DNA of 64,000 nucleotides, from positions 5,163,247 through 5,227,246 of the forward strand of contig OU696597.1 of NCBI GenBank assembly GCA_916048095.2, in the 5' to 3' direction. Origin of the DNA: Sacculina carcini. Taxonomy: Eukaryota > Arthropoda > Thecostraca > Sacculinidae. The position numbers and the translations under genes were made by a program. The notes under the pieces were generated by a model, which saw only the letters and a list, made by a program, of their open reading frames with translations, was not told where the DNA came from and searched no databases. Positions 1 through 11,892 of this stretch are shown here, one piece after another; position 1 is the stretch's first letter; each line of letters opens with the position of its first letter.

Positions 1-533
1 CGCGCACGCCAACTTCTCCCTACCTACATAAACTTGGCTGGCTTCCTGTTCAGGCTAGGATCAACTATAAACTATGATGTCTTATCTTTAAAATTTTCCG
101 CTCACCCTCCTCTCCTTCTTACCTCCGCTCTCTACTATCTGAAACTCAACACTCAGGTCGTCGTCTTCACTCTCTTCACTGTCCTCGAGCAGTTTTGGAG
201 TCGCCTTGGTCGGCGAAATCTTTCTACTTCTTTGCTCCTCGTCTCTATAACTCCTTGCCTTCTCGTATCCGGTCATCCCCTTCACTTCGATCCTTCTCTT
301 CTGCTCTGCATGCACATCGTCTTGTGTCTACCTCTCCCTGTTGAATGGGTTCGTGTTTTTCTTTTGTATATACGCCTGTTAAGCTTTGTCTGTCATGCTC
401 TTAGCTATTCTGACATTTGTTTCATTTATTTTATAAACATACATACTATATTATTTTTCTATCTCATCCTGTCATCGCACCATTGTATATTTGGCGCTAT
501 ATTAAATACATGTTGTTGTTGTTGTTGTTGTTG
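1..533 (+). mobile_element. 3' end of a CR1/L2-like LINE
   Basis: The element enters the window already truncated. It holds the C-terminal end of ORF2 (3-344), about 165 bases of AT-rich 3' untranslated sequence, and a (TTG)n tail at about 512-533, which marks a target-primed retrotransposon 3' end. The tail abuts the endonuclease reading frame of an oppositely oriented LINE, so this copy probably inserted into that one. The clade is a guess from the C-terminal motif only. Confidence 0.75.
3..344 (+). pseudogene. LINE ORF2 C-terminal fragment (post-reverse-transcriptase domain)
   Basis: Translation from base 3 gives the conserved tail of CR1/L2/Jockey-type ORF2 proteins: a LHKLGWLPVQARINYKL block, then after about 60 residues FFAPRLYNSLPSRIRSSPSL, ending at TGA 342-344. 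Family members have a tryptophan-leucine-proline block and a 'PRLWNSLP' block at these positions. An in-frame TGA directly follows the first block (around base 90), so the copy is inactive. The polymerase domain lies left of the window. No start codon is expected here. Confidence 0.75.
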
Positions 534-535
534 AT

Positions 536-1005
536 AAAAACTATATTTCTTTTATTTGGGTTAAACAGCTCAATAGTAACTGCCTGAAATGCTATCTCTG
601 TGCCACTTGAATACTTGTCACTGACCATGTAATCATATTTTTGCTCACATAAATAGCAGATCCTTTACCCCTCGTTTTTTCTTTTTCCGGCGAAGCGGTC
701 ACTAACTCATAGTCATCAATCTGGAAAAATTTAGATAAACAGTCATCAATCCAAGTCTCTGATAATAGGAAAATATCAAACATTATTGAACTGGAGAGTA
801 AGTATTTCAGTTTTTCAAAGTTTTGCTTCAGCGATCTTATATTGACTTGCAATATGGCCAACTCCAATGATTTTTTCACAATGGTTGAAGGAATCTTGTA
901 TGTGCATTGTTCATATATCTTTTTGTCACCGAGATCCAAATGTTGTGTGAAAAAATTACTTTCGGGCTCCAGTTCTATCCCCAGCTTATCATCCAAATAA
1001 CTCAT
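536..1005 (-). pseudogene. LINE ORF2 N-terminal endonuclease (EEP family) fragment
   Basis: From ATG 1003-1005 the protein runs about 50 residues into LAILQVNIRSLKQNFEKLKY, then FDIFLLSETWI and KGSAIYVSK. These match the first strands of exonuclease-endonuclease-phosphatase domains in LINEs, where 'N-x-RSL' is followed by a catalytic glutamate in 'L-x-ETW'. The glutamate of ETW is present. A frameshift near 620-630 moves the continuation (SSGTEIAFQAV, then LFNPNKRNIVF) into another frame, and the sequence ends at about 536. An upstream ATG at 1182 would add a hydrophobic, compositionally odd leader and is not preferred. Confidence 0.7.
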
Positions 1006-1405
1006 ACTAATGATCACAAAAAAGCAAACAATAAGCCCAGGAATAAATATAAAAAAATAGATGGATGAATTACAATGAAAAAACGAAAATATCAGTCTAT
1101 AGAAAAACATAAATAACACAGAATGAAAATTGCACGTATAGTTAGAACAAAAACAAGAGTTGCGATGTGGGTGCACAATCATTCCACCGGTCAGCGGTGA
1201 ATAGGTGAGTGAAGCGAAAAAAAGAACACATTTTCAAGTATATACAGACAATTGGCGTACAATACGTAAACAACAATACAACTAGGTTAAGATTACAGGA
1301 CGTAAACAAACGCACGACAATACGACGTCAAGGCAAGTGTGTACACTCACTGTGTGGCAGGTGTGACCTGTGTGAGGTGAGGTATATTGGTTGTAGCTAG
1401 TTGAA

Positions 1406-2211
1406 CTACCGCCTGTTTGACTGACTGAATCTGATGTTGGGTCGGTTTACTTTGTTTGTAGTGGCTGTAACATTGCGGCTGACATTTTTCCACTCAGCCG
1501 TGCGTTCTGCCTGACACAACTGAATAGAATCTGTTTCTTCGGTCATTGCTCCGGCTGGTCCAGTGTGGCGAAGGACATCATCCATTGATAATACCGAAAC
1601 AGCACGGGCGTATTCAGTTACTCGAATTTCCACCAATCCCATGCCAGTCCATACCGCATGAATTTTTCCAGCTCTTCTCATTTGCCTCAAGTCATACATC
1701 AGCTTGCTGTTTTTTCTCGTCAAATGATCGTTAACAAATATGGACCCAGAGCGATTTCCAGCGGCTTCCGCAGCCGCCTTCAAAAATGTCCGGGCCCTGT
1801 AAAACTAATTTCGCTTTCTGAGTTTTTCAAAGCAGATCAGGAGTGGTCTGTATTTGCCTGTGACAGGTTTGCCAATTTGGTGTACCGATTCAACGTCATC
1901 AGCGCATATGTCCGCCTACATTCTCTTGGCAACATCTTGCAGGAGCTTGTTGGCATCTTCAGATTTCTCTTCCACCAGGCCTGAGATGCAAAGATTTTTT
2001 CGCCTGGAGTGCTGTTCAATACTGTCGATTCTGTCCAGTGCAGAGTTCAGATTTTCTTTCAGGATCGCAATATCATGCTCTTTTGCTGCACTGCCTCTGC
2101 GACTGCAGCTTTCACAGCAGGCTCGACAATCTTCTGCCTAATCATATTGAGTAGCTCATCATTGGATAAACACTCCATCATGGCCTCCATCATTTCTGCT
2201 GCATACACCAT
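1406..2211 (-). pseudogene. LINE ORF1-like protein, frameshifted
   Basis: Starting at ATG 2209-2211, an acidic N-terminus gives way after a frameshift near 2060 to a coiled-coil/RNA-binding stretch (LNSALDRIDSIEQHSRRKNL, then SGLVEEKSEDANKLLQDV). A further frame change leads to the C-terminal block FVNDHLTRKNSKLMYDLRQM followed by KIHAVWTGMG. This last block is the baculovirus-FP-like C-terminal domain common in animal LINE ORF1 proteins ('N-x-LT...L...R...K.G.I...W...G'). At least two frameshifts are needed to read through, so it is a relic. In a live copy it would bind element RNA as a chaperone. Confidence 0.65.
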
Positions 2212-2260
2212 TGCCGCACCGGCTCACTGTCTACTGGAGTTTAGCGAAACTTACTGACAC

Positions 2261-2648
2261 ACTACGAGCACCACGAAACACGTCCTTACACGCCGAGCAC
2301 AAAACACAGACTGAATCAAAAGACATCAAAATCGGTCCAGTGGTCTAAGAGGAGATAGAGTAAGCATACACAAATGACCCCAATGACCTTGAAAATTACC
2401 TCGGAGGTCAACAAAACCTAGCCTATGACCTTCTTGCATCCATCTTACCTCTAGGGACCAAGTTTCATCAAAATATGTCCAGTGGTTTAGGAGGAGATAG
2501 GCTACAAACAGACATTTAGACAATTTGCAATCAGTGCAGTGCAAAAAAATACCATGAATTCGGACCTTCGGGCCGAATTGGATCATGTGTTTCCAGTATT
2601 TTTTCGGCTTAAATTGATAGCAGCGGACAATTGTTGTTTGCGCCAATA

Positions 2649-2650
<2 letters not shown>
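2261..2650. repeat. Non-coding repeat with two degenerate direct copies
   Basis: No convincing ORF. A 34-base motif (ATCAAAATCGGTCCAGTGGT with AAGAGGAGATA downstream, at 2325-2358) recurs in altered form at 2467-2500. The segment ends with a short hairpin (AATTCGG and CCGAATT arms at 2557-2579) just before a (TA)n tract. It looks like a decayed dispersed repeat of unknown class. Confidence 0.4.

Positions 2651-2651
<1 letters not shown>

Positions 2652-2709
<58 letters not shown>
2652..2709. repeat. (TA)n microsatellite
   Basis: An almost pure TA tract immediately before a Helitron CTAG terminus. The same arrangement recurs at 9799-9839, 27346-27424 and 34037-34128, so TA tracts look like favoured Helitron landing sites or are expanded from the TA-rich element ends. 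Confidence 0.85.
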
Positions 2710-5700
2710 CTAGCATTAAAACCCGCCCGTTGTGCGGAGCAATTCATAAAAATATTGCAAATTAAAAACAAATAAGGCAAACTCATAAAACCTTAATGAA
2801 TTAAAAAGTCTAAATTTCATTATTTTTAATTTTATTTTGTCAAAATATTTTCACTCAGCCCGCCTCCTATTTATACCCGGCCGACGTGCGGAATAATTCA
2901 GAGCTCGAACACCATCCGTTCTGGTTCTTGAAGTCAAATCCATTAGTTTTGTATATGATTTCATTCTACACGGTGAAATTGAACGTTTTATTGCTGCCCG
3001 CGGGACATTTTTATTTCATAAAAATGAGCCATCGCTTCGTTTGCGTTTGAAGCCCCTGATCATTGAACCAGCGAACCATGAACCAGCGCAATTATGTCAC
3101 CTCATATTCAAGCATACATACACAAACAGACAGATAATTTCTTCTTTATGTATATATATATATATAGGATTCAAAACCGCCCGTTGTGCGGAGCAATTCA
3201 TAACACGAAATTCATATTCAATTCATAAAAAATATGGAGAAATAAAAATGAAATAGGGTACACTCATAAAAATATTCATCTATTGAAAATTAGAAGTTTA
3301 ATTATTTTTATTTCGACAAAATATTTCCCCTCAGTCCGCCTGAGTCATTTTTAAACCCGCCCGTCGTGCTGAATAATTCAGAACTCGAACACGATCCGTT
3401 CTGGATCTTGAAGTCAAATCCATTGGTTTTGTGTATTGATTAATTCTACAGGGTAAATTGAACGTTATATTGTCTATAGTTGCTGCCCGCGGAGCATTTT
3501 TATTAAAAAAATACCTTTTTTTAATGAACCATTTGAAAAAATGAACTAAAAAATGGAAACACTTTTTTTAAACCCGCCCGTCGTGCGGAACAATTCATAC
3601 AATACAATTCATATTTGAAGTCAAATCCATTGGTTTTGTGTATGGATTAATTCTACAGGGGAAATTGAACGTTCTATTGTCTATAGTTGCTGCCCGCGGA
3701 ACATTTTTATTTAAAAAAAATTACCTTTTTTTTAAATGAATCATTTGAAAAAATGATCTAAAAACACTTTTTTAAACCCACACGTCGTGCGGAACAATTC
3801 ATACAATAAGATTCATATCAAATCCAGAAAACATAATGAATACAAATTGAAAACCAAAAAATGTAACCTATAAATATCTTACGCAATAGAAAAGTCTAAA
3901 TGTGAATATTTTTGTTCTTATTTTGACAAATATTATTCCTCAACCCGCCTGATATATAAATCTGCCCGTCGTGTGGTATAATTCAGAACACAAACACGAA
4001 ACAAACAATGAAAGATGATGAAATCTTTTCATCAGAATGTTTCCAAACTATATTTATTACTTAACATCATTCCCCAATATCATTTGCTCAAGTACTATTT
4101 CACTTTTACCGCTATAATATTTATTGTTAAAATTTATATATTTTCCGCTATCATTAAACCCAATATAACCTGAGTCAAACCTACCCAACCCAACCCAACC
4201 ATTCAATATTGACCGCTCTCAGCCTAGTCTGAGGTGATTTAACTTATTAGTTTGTGATCACAAAATATACTGATGCGATCATAATTTGTAATCAGAAGAC
4301 TGAGATTATCTACCCCAGGGGTCCCAAACACGCGGCCCACAAATACTTATCTCTCAACCCGCCAATATAGTATCGGAACCAAACTGTAAGGCAGCTAAAT
4401 TCACATTTGTTGCATAATGCGATAAAATTATACACCATTATCATATTATCTCATAATTCCCGGTTAATGCTTCCACTAATGCATCATATTCATACAGTTG
4501 TTATTTTTTGGATTACACCGATATTACAGCCCTTGATATTACAGCCGATATTATATTATGCAATCTATATTCTGCTACGTATTATTCCTAATACATATAT
4601 CATCAGATCGCAAAATATATATAAAGGCTCACATCATTCTCCAAAATCATTTGCTTAAGAGCTATTCTACTTTTATCGCTAGAATATTTACTGCTAGCAA
4701 ACTATCATATACCTCGCTATCATTTAAACCCACTCTTTATAGATACATTTAAGCCCGCCCGTCGTGCGGAACAGTTCATAAAATATAATTAATATTCCAT
4801 TCATAAAAAAATTAGTGAAAATTGAAAAAGAAAAACAAACCCATAGGAAAGTTTTAGCCAATATAAAAGTCTAAATGTGAAATTTATGTTTCAATTTAGA
4901 AAACATGTTTTTCAACAACCCGCCTCATATTTAAAGCTGCCCGTCGTGCGGAATAATTCAGAACTCAAACACGAAACAAACACAAAGAAAATTGATGAAA
5001 AACGACCAACAGAAAAAGTCAAATTAGTAAATTCTTGTTTTAATTATTGACGATGTTTTTCCCTTAACACTGCTCAAATTCACACCCGTCCTTCGTGTGT
5101 AGTAATTCAGAAGTGTAACACTATCAAAACAATGAGACTTTCTGTCATCTCTATAATTCGAGATTTATGCGTCCGCTAAAACAGCATATTCATATAGTTG
5201 GCATTGCATGATATGACAACCCGTATCCTTATGCAGCTTAAGCGTATGCAACTTGAAATTAAACCAATTAAATTACACAGTAAAATTCAGTAGCTTACTT
5301 TGTTCCAAGTAGCATTTTACCCGCCCGTCGTGCGGAACAATTCATGTATAAATATTGAGGACAATAAAGCGTTTCTATTCAGTATAGTGTAGCATTAATT
5401 AAACTGTACCCAATAAAACCACACCATCCATGCTTGGAGCTAATATGATGCATGCTAAATTGTGATTGGGCTTCAATGAAATTTAATCGGTGTATATTCC
5501 TGTGTAATCGCAAGTGCGCATAATAGCTGTCAAATTGGCAATATGTCCTTTTGACTTTACACTGCCGTAACTTCCTTCAGATACACTTTGGAAAATTACA
5601 AATTATACCGTATTGTAGAAAACAGGATTTCTACCACGATGGTATACTTTATTTTTATGTGTAACAAATAGTTACTGAGAAATAGTAGAAAAATGAATTA

Positions 5701-6817
5701 ATTATAGTCGCCTGGTGTTCAAGTGTAATTTTGGACGAATTTGAGAACTTTGCCAATTTTACACGTTTTTTGTATCATTTGTGGGTATAAATTATAGCTT
5801 ATCTTGTAGAACACAAAAATATCTACACAGTAGTATATTCCTGTGTAATCGCAAGTGCGCATAATAGCTGTCAAATTGGCAATATTTCCTTTTGACTTTA
5901 CACTGCCGTAACTTCCTTCAGATACACTTTGGAAAATTACAAATTATACCGTATTGTAGAAAACAAGATTTCTACCACGATGGTATACTTTATTTTTATG
6001 TGTAACAAATAGTTACTGAGAAATAGTAGAAAAATGAATTAATTATAGTCGCCCGGTGTTCAAGTGTAATTTTGAATGTATTTGAGAATTTTGCCAATTT
6101 TACACGTTTTTTGTATCATTTGTGGGTATAAATTAGAATATTTCTTGTAGAACCAAAATTTTCTACACAATAGTATAATTTTTATAGCTGTAACTCTGCT
6201 TGTTTATGAGGAATATATTGGGGAATATTGACCAAAATATTCGCGTTTTTAGTGCTAATTTTGCCTTTTTGACTTTGTCATTTTGACTTCACACCGCCGT
6301 AACATTTTTGTAATACACTTTGGAAAATTAAAAATTATGCCGTGCTGTAGAAAACAAAATTCTCAGCATGATGGTAATATTTATTTAGATGTGTCATAGT
6401 TAGTTGCTGAGAAATAGAGAAAAAAGTACAGAAAATCGGACGTGTCGAGCTTAAATATAATTTTGAATGTAGAATGAAATTTTGTCATTTTTACATATTT
6501 TATATTTAATTTTTGGATATGAATTATATCCTACCGAGTAGAACAGAATATTCTCTACACATTGGTATAATCTGTTTGGCTGTACCATTTCTGGTTTATG
6601 AGGAGTAGATGCAGGAATATTGACCAAAATTTTTGGTTTCATTTTTAAAATTTAAAATTTAATCTACAGTGTAGTCAAGAAAATTTTCAACATGATGGTA
6701 TAAATTGTTGGCGGGTACACCAAGTGGTTACCGAGTAGCAGCTTGCTGAAAATGGACCAAGGAGGGTGGGACAGACAAACACACAGACAGACAGAGGATC
6801 TCTTTTATATATATAGA
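2710..6817 (-). mobile_element. Non-autonomous Helitron-like element (composite, minus)
   Basis: Read on the minus strand it begins with TC plus TATATATATAAAAGAGATCC and a (GTCT)n-like tract (6817 down to about 6770). It ends with a GC-rich hairpin motif and GCTAG at 2710. A nested short unit (2710 to about 3165) has a different start (TATACATAAAGAAGAAATTATCTGTCTG in reverse). The hairpin motif CCGCACGACGGGCGG recurs many times inside, alternating between contexts followed on the minus-complement by 'aacaattcat' and 'aataattcag'. A 341-base monomer is repeated from about 5511. No Rep or helicase reading frame exists, so it must be mobilised in trans if at all. Family placement rests on termini only. 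Confidence 0.65.
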
Positions 6818-7465
6818 TCCTCTGAGATCCTATATCTCCTATAAGTGATCCTCTGTCTGTGTGTGTATGTGTGTGTCTGTCTGACCCACCCTCCTTGGTC
6901 CATTTTCTATCAGCTACTCCTCAACCACCATTTGACCAAACCGCTAACAATTTATACCATCACGTTGGATATTTTATTGTCTACACTTTAGGGTAAATTT
7001 TAAACTTTAAAAATGAAACCAAAAAACGTTACAGCGGTAAAAAGACAAAATGAACCCTATGAAATGCGAACATTTCGGTCAATATTCTGCCATCAAGAAC
7101 TTCTGAATTAGAATTGGTACAGCAATCCAGATTATACCACTGTGTAGAAAATTTGCCGTTCTACAAGATCAAATATAACTTGTATCCAAAATTAAATATA
7201 AAAGTACAAAAAATGACAAAATTTCAATCTACATTCAAAAATATATTTATACTCCACACGTCCAATTTTCTTTACTTTTTTTTCTCTATTTCTCAAAATA
7301 AATTATCACACATCTAAATAAAAAAACCATCATGCTGGTAATTTTGTGTTCTACAGCACGGTATAAATTTTAATTTTCCAGAGTGTATTAAAAAAACTTA
7401 CGGCGGTGTGAAGTCAAAATGACAAAGTCAAAAAGGCAAAATTAGGACTGAAAAACGCGAAATCC
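6818..7465 (+). mobile_element. Helitron-like 5' fragment (plus), head-to-head with the preceding copy
   Basis: After a short scrambled start, GATCCTCTGTCTGTGTGTG and CACCCTCCTTGGTCCATTTT appear in plus orientation, mirroring the terminal 600 bases of the preceding minus copy. It stops abruptly at about 7465. Its small ORFs are not conserved as proteins. Confidence 0.6.
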
Positions 7466-7565
7466 ATGCCATGAACTACCATGAACTGCAGGCAAATAAC
7501 AAACACATGAACGAGCTGTATATTTACAGAGTCATATTCAAGATATTTCCTACGACATATATATA
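7466..7565. repeat. About 90-bp unrelated segment, copied in reverse at 59275-59360
   Basis: The segment containing CTGCAGGCAAATAACAAACA and ATATTTACAGAGTCATATTC is nearly identical to the reverse complement of 59275-59360. In both places it ends in a TA-rich stretch next to a Helitron terminus, so it is probably flanking host DNA or a separate repeat hit twice by Helitrons. Confidence 0.55.
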
Positions 7566-9497
7566 TCTATATATATAAAAGAGATAATCTGTGTGTGTGT
7601 GTGTGTCTGTGTGTCTGTCCCACCCTTCTTGATCCATTTTCTATCAGCTATTACTCGGTCACCACTTGGCGTACCCGCCAACAATTAAAACCATCACGTT
7701 GAAATTTTCTTGTCTACACTTTAGGTTAAGTTTAAAATTGTAAAAATAAAACCAAAAAAAGTTATAGCGGTGAAAAAACTGAATGAACCCTGCAAAATGC
7801 GAAAATTTTGGTCAATATTTTGCCATCGAGATCTCCTAAACCAAAAATGGTACAGCAATACAACTTATACCATTGTGTAGAAAAGTTTCCGTTCTACACA
7901 ATAATATATAGTTTATAACCAAAAATTGAACATAAGACATATAAAAGGGAAAAAAAATATACGTTCAAAATCTTATCTATACTCCACGCGTCCGATTTTC
8001 TATATCTTTTCTCTATTTCTCAAAAACTAATCACCACACATCCAAATAAATAATATCATCATGATGGAAGTTTTGTTGTCTACAACACGGTATAAATTTA
8101 AAAGTGTATTAAAAAACGTTACGGCGGTGTGAAGTGTAAATGACAAAGTCAAAAAGACAAAATTAGCACACAAAAAACCTGAATGTTTTGGTCAATATTC
8201 CGCTATATATTCCTCATAAACCAGCAATGGTACAGCTATAAATATTATAGTATTGTGTATAAAATTTTGTGTTATACAAGATAAGTTATAAATTATACCC
8301 ACAAATGATACAAAAAACGTGTACAATTGGCAAAATTATCAAATACATCCCACATTTCACTTGAACACCGGGCGACTAAAATTAATTCATTTTTCTACCT
8401 ATTTCTCAATAACTATTTGTCACACAATAAAATACATAATACCATAGTGCTTGAAATTTTGTTTTCTACAATAAGGTATAATTTTTAATTATCCAAAGTG
8501 TACCTAAAGGAAGTTACGGCGGTCTAAAGTCAAAATGACATATTGCCAATTTGTCAGCTATTATGCGCGCTTGCGATTACACAGGAATATACACTGATTA
8601 AATTTCATTGAAGCCCAATCACAATTAAGAATGCATCATATTAGCTCCAAGCATGGATATTGTGGTTTTATTGCGTACAGTTTAATTAATGCTACACTAT
8701 ACTGAATAGAAAGGCTTTATTGGCTCAATATCTACACATTAATTGTTCCGCACGACGGGCGGATAAAATGCTACTGGGAACAAAGTAAACTACTAAATTT
8801 TACTGTGTAATTTAATTGGTTTAATTTCAAGTTGCATACGCTTAAGATGCATAAGGATATGGGTTGTTATATCATGCAATGCCAACTATATGCATATGCT
8901 GTTTTAGTGGAAGCATTAATCTGGAATTATAGAGATTACAGAAAGTTTCATTGATTTGATAGTGTTACACTTCTGATTTACTACACACGAAGGACGGGTG
9001 TGAATTTGAGCAGTGTTGAGAGAAAAAAACTTCGTCAATAATTAAAACAATAATTTACAAATTTGACTTTTTCTATTGGTCGTTTTTCATCAATTTTCTT
9101 TGTGTTTGTTTCGTGTTTGAGTTCTGAATTTTTCCGCACGACGGGCAGCTTTAAATATGAGGCGGGTTGTGGAAAAACATGTTTTCTAAATTGAAAAATA
9201 AATTTCACATTTAGACTTTTATTTTGGCTAAAACTTTCCTCTGGGTTTGTTTTTCTTTTTCAATTTGCACTAATGTTTTTATGAATTGAATATTAATTAT
9301 ATTTTATGATCTGTTCCGCACGACGGGCGGGCTAAAATGTATCCATAAAGAGTGGGTTTAAATGATAGCGAGGTATATGATATTTTGCTAGCAGTAAATA
9401 TTCTAGCGATAAAAGTAGAATAGCTCTTAAGCAAATGATGGTGGAGAATGATGCGATGGTGGAGATGATCCTTTAAATATATTTTGCGATCTGATGA
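7566..9497 (+). mobile_element. Helitron-like element (plus), 3' truncated
   Basis: It starts with TCTATATATATAAAAGAGAT and a (GT)n tract, then runs through the family's shared 5' body, the 341-base-monomer sequence and several CCGCACGACGGGCGG hairpin motifs (for example near 8748 and 9316). Orientation flips at about 9497. No protein-coding content is supported. Confidence 0.6.
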
Positions 9498-9796
9498 TAT
9501 ATTCAGAACACAAATACGTAACAAACAATGAAAGTTTACGCATGTAAGCCCGCTCGTCGTGCGGAACAGTTCATACTATTAAATTTGTATTCAATTCATA
9601 AGAGAAAAAGAATATGAATTAAAAAATAAAAGAGTAAACCCATAAAAAAATCCAAATTTATATATTTTATATTATTTTCACAAAATTTCATCCCGAACCC
9701 GCATCATATTTAAAACCGCCCGTCTTGCGGAATAATTCAAAATTCATATAAAAATAATGAAAATTTACTTAACTTTATTTTTCATAATGTTTACAA

Positions 9797-9840
<44 letters not shown>

Positions 9841-10293
9841 CATCATCTAGCATGTAAACCCTCCCGTTTTGCAGAACAATTAATAAAGTAAAATAAATAT
9901 TCAATTCATAAAAGAAAACGAATAAAAATTTAAAAAGAAAAAAGTAAACAAATAGAAATTATTAACCAATAGAAAAGTCTAAATATGAATGTATTTATTT
10001 TAGATGTGGCAAAATATTTTCCCTCGAACAGCCTCGTATTTAAACCGGCCCGTCGTGCGGAACTATTAATATAATATAATGAATCAAAAAGCAAAAAGCT
10101 TATCCAACAGAAAAATGTAAATTTGTAAATTCTTGTTTTAATTATTGACGAAGTGTTTTCCCTCAACACAGCTAAAGTTCACACCCGTCCTTCGTGTGTA
10201 GCAATTCAGAAGTGTAACACTATCAAAACAATGCAACTTTCTGTCATCTCTATAATTCCAGATTAATGCTTCCGCTGAAACAGCATATGCATA
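9498..10293 (-). mobile_element. Helitron-like element (minus), interrupted by the Polinton
   Basis: Minus-orientation hairpin motifs occur at about 9548, 9718 and 10046, with a (TA)n tract at 9799-9839. The sequence stops at 10293 inside CAGCATATGCATA and resumes at 23921 with TGCATATAGTTGG. Intact versions of this site occur elsewhere in the window, for example near 50839 and 55793, proving that the Polinton interrupted a Helitron copy. Confidence 0.65.
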
Positions 10294-11305
10294 AGTAGTA
10301 GAGTTTAACACTTTGTGACATTTGTTTACATTACTTAGGCCCCCATCTGACATTTTTTTTGCATCAACCCGACCTAACCCAACCCAACCCAACCTCACCT
10401 AACCTAACCTAACCTTACCCGACCAAACCTAACCTGACCTAACCTAACTTTTTCTTTGTTCTATACCTAATTTTTTTTATTTATGTATTTTATATATACA
10501 TACCTGACAGGTTTCGAACCGTGGTCCTCGTGTCTCCAAGCCAGCGTCTGCAGAGATCGGCCACAGCAGCGTTTTACAGGTGATGTGTAATAGGTGTATA
10601 TATAGCGCTTGCTGGTGGAACTAAACATATTTGTCTCTTTAGCGCGACATTTGTCTCAAAATTATTTTATTTGTCTCTTTAGCGCGACATTTGTCTCTAA
10701 ATTATTTTATTTGTCTCTTTAGCGCCATATTTGTCTCTAAATTATTTTACTTGTCTCTTTAGCGCGACATTTGTCTCAAAATTATTTTATTTGTCTCTTT
10801 AGCGCGACATTTGTCTCTAAATTATTTTATTTGTCTCTTTAGCGCCATATTTGTCTCTAAATTATTTTATTTGTCTCTTTAGCGCCACATTTGTCTCTGA
10901 ATTATTATATTTGTCTCCTTAGCGCCACATTTGTTTTATGTCTTATTCTTTATTATATGTATTCTTTATTCTATACCTGACCTAACCCGACCCAACCTAA
11001 CCTAACTTTATGTATTTAAAATTTACATACCTGACGGGTTTCGAACCGGGGTCCTCGCAGAGTTTGACCACAGCAGCGTTTTACGGGGAATTTTTAATAG
11101 GGCTGAATATTATTATTTTTTGTCTTTTAATGCTATTTTGCGTCACATTTGTATTTAATAATTATTTCGCGTCACATTTGTTTGCGTCACGATATATTGG
11201 GATCGCCAAGACGATGTTTGGCAGAGGCGTGAATAGAATAATTTTCAATTATAGCCGAAATGGTTGCCCTATTCATACAAAATGGTTTGACTAAATCGGT
11301 AATTT
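10294..11305 (+). repeat. Polinton left terminal inverted repeat
   Basis: Matches the reverse complement of 23081-23920 from the terminal AGTAGTAGAG through CAAATTTAGTC-like sequence at the inner edge. It contains two blocks of CCTAA/CCCAA pentamers (10376-10446 and 10978-11010) and a 40-bp tandem repeat. The inner border is approximate because similarity fades around 11290-11310. Confidence 0.88.
10625..10935. repeat. 40-bp tandem repeat inside the left TIR, 8 copies
   Basis: The unit contains TTTGTCTCTTTAGCGC and recurs every 40 bases (10641, 10681, 10721 and onwards). Variants GCGCGACA/TCTCAAAA, GCGCGACA/TCTCTAA and GCGCCATA follow each other in the same order twice, giving a 120-bp higher-order period. 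The right TIR has only four copies. Confidence 0.9.
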
Positions 11306-11439
11306 AAGCGCTATTCGACTGTGTCGGAATTGAAACAAAAATGACTTGCAACGAAATGATCTTTGTGTATTTTCACTTGATACACAACTATGGCAAATAT
11401 ACAAACGGAAATCATGTAGAATAATATTGGCGACACGAT

Positions 11440-11890
11440 TCAACGAACACATCGTGAACACAAATGTTTGTTAATTTTTCGATCAATCTTTATGATGTAA
11501 ATCATATCGTGTGCCTCATACACAATTTCCAATTCAGCCGACCATGTATCAGGCACAGAAACACCTTCCTGTAGAGCGTCCGAAAAACACGTCAACCGTT
11601 GTGTACTCCTTGTACGATTCGCTGATGATTTGTTTGGTATCTGACGAACTACCACAAACATAGCGATAGTTATAATTAGGCACTAGTGTAGCAGGAGAAA
11701 CACAGCTCATGGTGTTTATACAAAGAAAGATAAACAATGACTGTAAGAACGAAATTATCAAACACGGAGTGATGGCGATAATTATGACGCATGCTCCGAT
11801 AAGGAGTGCAATTAGTGTCAGCCTTGATACGCAGTTGAGCTCGAGACGTTTGCGGGTGAAGTTGTGTAGTTTTTTATTGCGGAATTGTCA
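11440..11890 (-). pseudogene. Possible Polinton membrane-protein gene, frameshifted
   Basis: Read leftward, an open frame without ATG starts after a TGA near 11890. It encodes a short basic, cysteine-containing segment, then a 35-residue hydrophobic stretch (core LTLIALLIGACVIIIAIT) that must cross a membrane, then a polar segment ending around 11550. A second frame continues (DTWSAELEIVYEAHDMIYII) to a stop at 11440, suggesting one frameshift near 11580. The gene would be transcribed away from the polymerase, unlike the other genes here. I do not recognise the protein; a role such as anchoring or entry cannot be inferred. It could be chance, but a long hydrophobic run plus a coherent continuation argues for a real relic. 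Confidence 0.4.
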
Positions 11891-11892
11891 GC

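Larger units (their letters stand above)
534..2260 (-). mobile_element. 5' half of a second LINE (ORF1 plus endonuclease start)
   Basis: Reading right to left, this holds an ORF1-type coiled-coil/FP-domain protein (2211-1406), a spacer of about 400 bases with no coherent reading frame, and the first part of ORF2 with an apurinic-type endonuclease (1005-536). The element stops where the (TTG)n tail of the plus-strand LINE begins. The reverse transcriptase half is missing from the window, as expected if it was displaced by that insertion. Confidence 0.7.

Noticed and set aside
1837-2257. Plus-strand ORFs near the left edge
   Set aside because: Antisense to the LINE ORF1 relic, which has recognisable domains.
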